Below, one piece after another: positions 63,292 through 64,000 of a stretch of DNA of 64,000 nucleotides; the stretch's first letter is position 1, and each line of letters starts with the position of its first letter. The DNA lies in assembly GCF_001565895.1 (NCBI RefSeq), contig NZ_LSNE01000009.1:1-64000 (forward strand), written 5' to 3'. Source of the DNA: Paraglaciecola hydrolytica. GTDB lineage: Bacteria > Pseudomonadota > Gammaproteobacteria > Enterobacterales > Alteromonadaceae. A program made the translations under genes and the position numbers. The notes beneath the pieces were generated by a model that saw only the letters and a list, made by a program, of their open reading frames with translations, was not told where the DNA came from and did not search any database.

Positions 63292-64000
63292 ATGTTGATA
63301 CAACGCTTTTTTAAAGCCCCACATTCTATATTAGTCATTTCACTTATGTTATTGACATGGTGTTTTTCGAGCCAGGTTTTAGCCCAAAGTGCAGAGGAGA
63401 AAGGTTTAGCCATCGCTAAAGAACGTAAGTTACGCGATCGCGGTTGGTCTGATAGTGTGGGTGAAACGAGTATGATTTTACGTAGCCCAAGAGGTGATGA
63501 AACTGAGCGTAAAATGCGTATCAAATCGTTGGAAGTACAAAGTGATGGTGATAAAGGGCTGACCATCTTTGACCAACCCTTAGATGTTAAAGGTACGGCT
63601 TTTTTAAGTTTTTCTCACCCATTGCAAGCGGATGAACAGTGGATGTATTTACCTAAAATTAAGCGTGTAACTCGCATTCAATCAAAAAATAAATCAGGCC
63701 CTTTTATGGGCAGTGAATTTGCTTTTGAAGACATGAGTTCTTTTGAAATTGAAAAGTTTAAATTTAAATATCTACGTGACGAAAAATATCAAGGCCAAGA
63801 TTGTTTTGTGATTGAACAAACGCCAATTGACGAAGATTCTGGTTACAGTAAAAACATAACCTGGGTAGATAAAGAACACTACCGAGCCTTAAAAGTTGAG
63901 TATTACGACCGTAAAAATAGTTTGTTAAAAATACTGACTACCCATAATCATCAGCTATATCTCGACAAATACTGGCGCCCCATGGAAATGCGTATGGAAA
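63292..64000 (+). CDS. LolA-like outer-membrane lipoprotein-sorting protein, 3' cut
   Basis: At least 236 residues, stop outside the window. Signal peptide (LLTWCFSSQVLAQSA), then segments ETSMILRSPRGDETERKMRI, LQADEQWMYLPKIKRVTRIQ and YWRPMEMRME that match the outer membrane lipoprotein-sorting protein family (LolA-like fold, PF17131 type). AAGGAC precedes the ATG. It probably collects cargo from the adjacent MMPL exporter in the periplasm. Confidence 0.8.
   Translation, partial: MLIQRFFKAPHSILVISLMLLTWCFSSQVLAQSAEEKGLAIAKERKLRDRGWSDSVGETSMILRSPRGDETERKMRIKSLEVQSDGDKGLTIFDQPLDVKGTAFLSFSHPLQADEQWMYLPKIKRVTRIQSKNKSGPFMGSEFAFEDMSSFEIEKFKFKYLRDEKYQGQDCFVIEQTPIDEDSGYSKNITWVDKEHYRALKVEYYDRKNSLLKILTTHNHQLYLDKYWRPMEMRME

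Noticed and set aside
63237-63566. Minus-strand open frame of 109 codons
   Set aside because: It is antisense to the well-supported LolA-like gene with a signal peptide and ribosome site.

Overview
The window reads as a chromosomal segment of a marine gammaproteobacterium of the order Alteromonadales. A Glaciecola/Paraglaciecola-like Alteromonadaceae is the best guess. This rests on protein resemblance, moderate-to-low GC, the conserved pabB-nudL-sdaA gene order and Alteromonadales-type families (DUF3718, DUF2339, TPR response regulator). No database search was run. No rRNA, prophage, insertion sequence or CRISPR array is visible.

Layout. 1-4740: a TPR response regulator whose phospho-acceptor Asp is replaced by Ser, two tRNA-Val genes, gltX, and a tRNA-Ala/Glu/Glu operon made by tandem duplication. 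4802-10690: an M48 protease with a DUF898 membrane protein, the tRNA acetyltransferase tmcA, a palindromic intergenic repeat, a thioesterase and a lipoprotein. 10796-14815: a TPP riboswitch followed by a thiamine uptake operon (TonB receptor, small thiamine-binding-like protein, PnuC/PnuT-type permease, kinase). 14924-16070: tRNA-Trp, holD, rimI. 16106-18342: a small accessory module on the minus strand. It holds an XRE regulator translationally coupled to an unknown membrane protein, a secreted peptide made of nine near-identical 14-residue repeats with an unusually structured leader, and a second HTH protein. This module is the best candidate for an undescribed system.

18464-24001: DUF3820 protein, an ATM1-like ABC exporter and the pqiABC lipid-transport operon, in which pqiC appears to start at ATT. 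24103-32866: CoA-transferase scoAB with a divergent LysR regulator, a cytoplasmic histidine kinase, a CysB-family regulator, a soluble PAS-PAS chemotaxis-like protein, sdaA and nudL. 32899-38965: pabB, class I fumarase, rmuC and an Nramp-like transporter lacking the canonical metal-binding residues. 39002-43063: an SGLT-like symporter, a flavin reductase and two tandem DUF3718 paralogues. 43234-49791: a 970-residue DUF2339 membrane protein, pnp and a diguanylate cyclase.

50096-58312: an aminotransferase/sulfotransferase-like gene pair, a repeat lipoprotein, and a probable sugar or sugar-acid cluster (PhyH dioxygenase, Tat-exported Gfo/Idh/MocA oxidoreductase, class II aldolase, enolase-superfamily dehydratase, MFS transporter). 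58493-64000: a large acyl-CoA dehydrogenase, an MMPL/RND exporter and the start of its probable LolA-like partner, cut by the window edge.

Most of the window is ordinary housekeeping and metabolic chromosome. The unusual features are the repeat-peptide module, the covarying leader hairpins of the duplicated tRNA-Glu genes, the ATT start of pqiC, the pseudo-receiver and the atypical Nramp protein.
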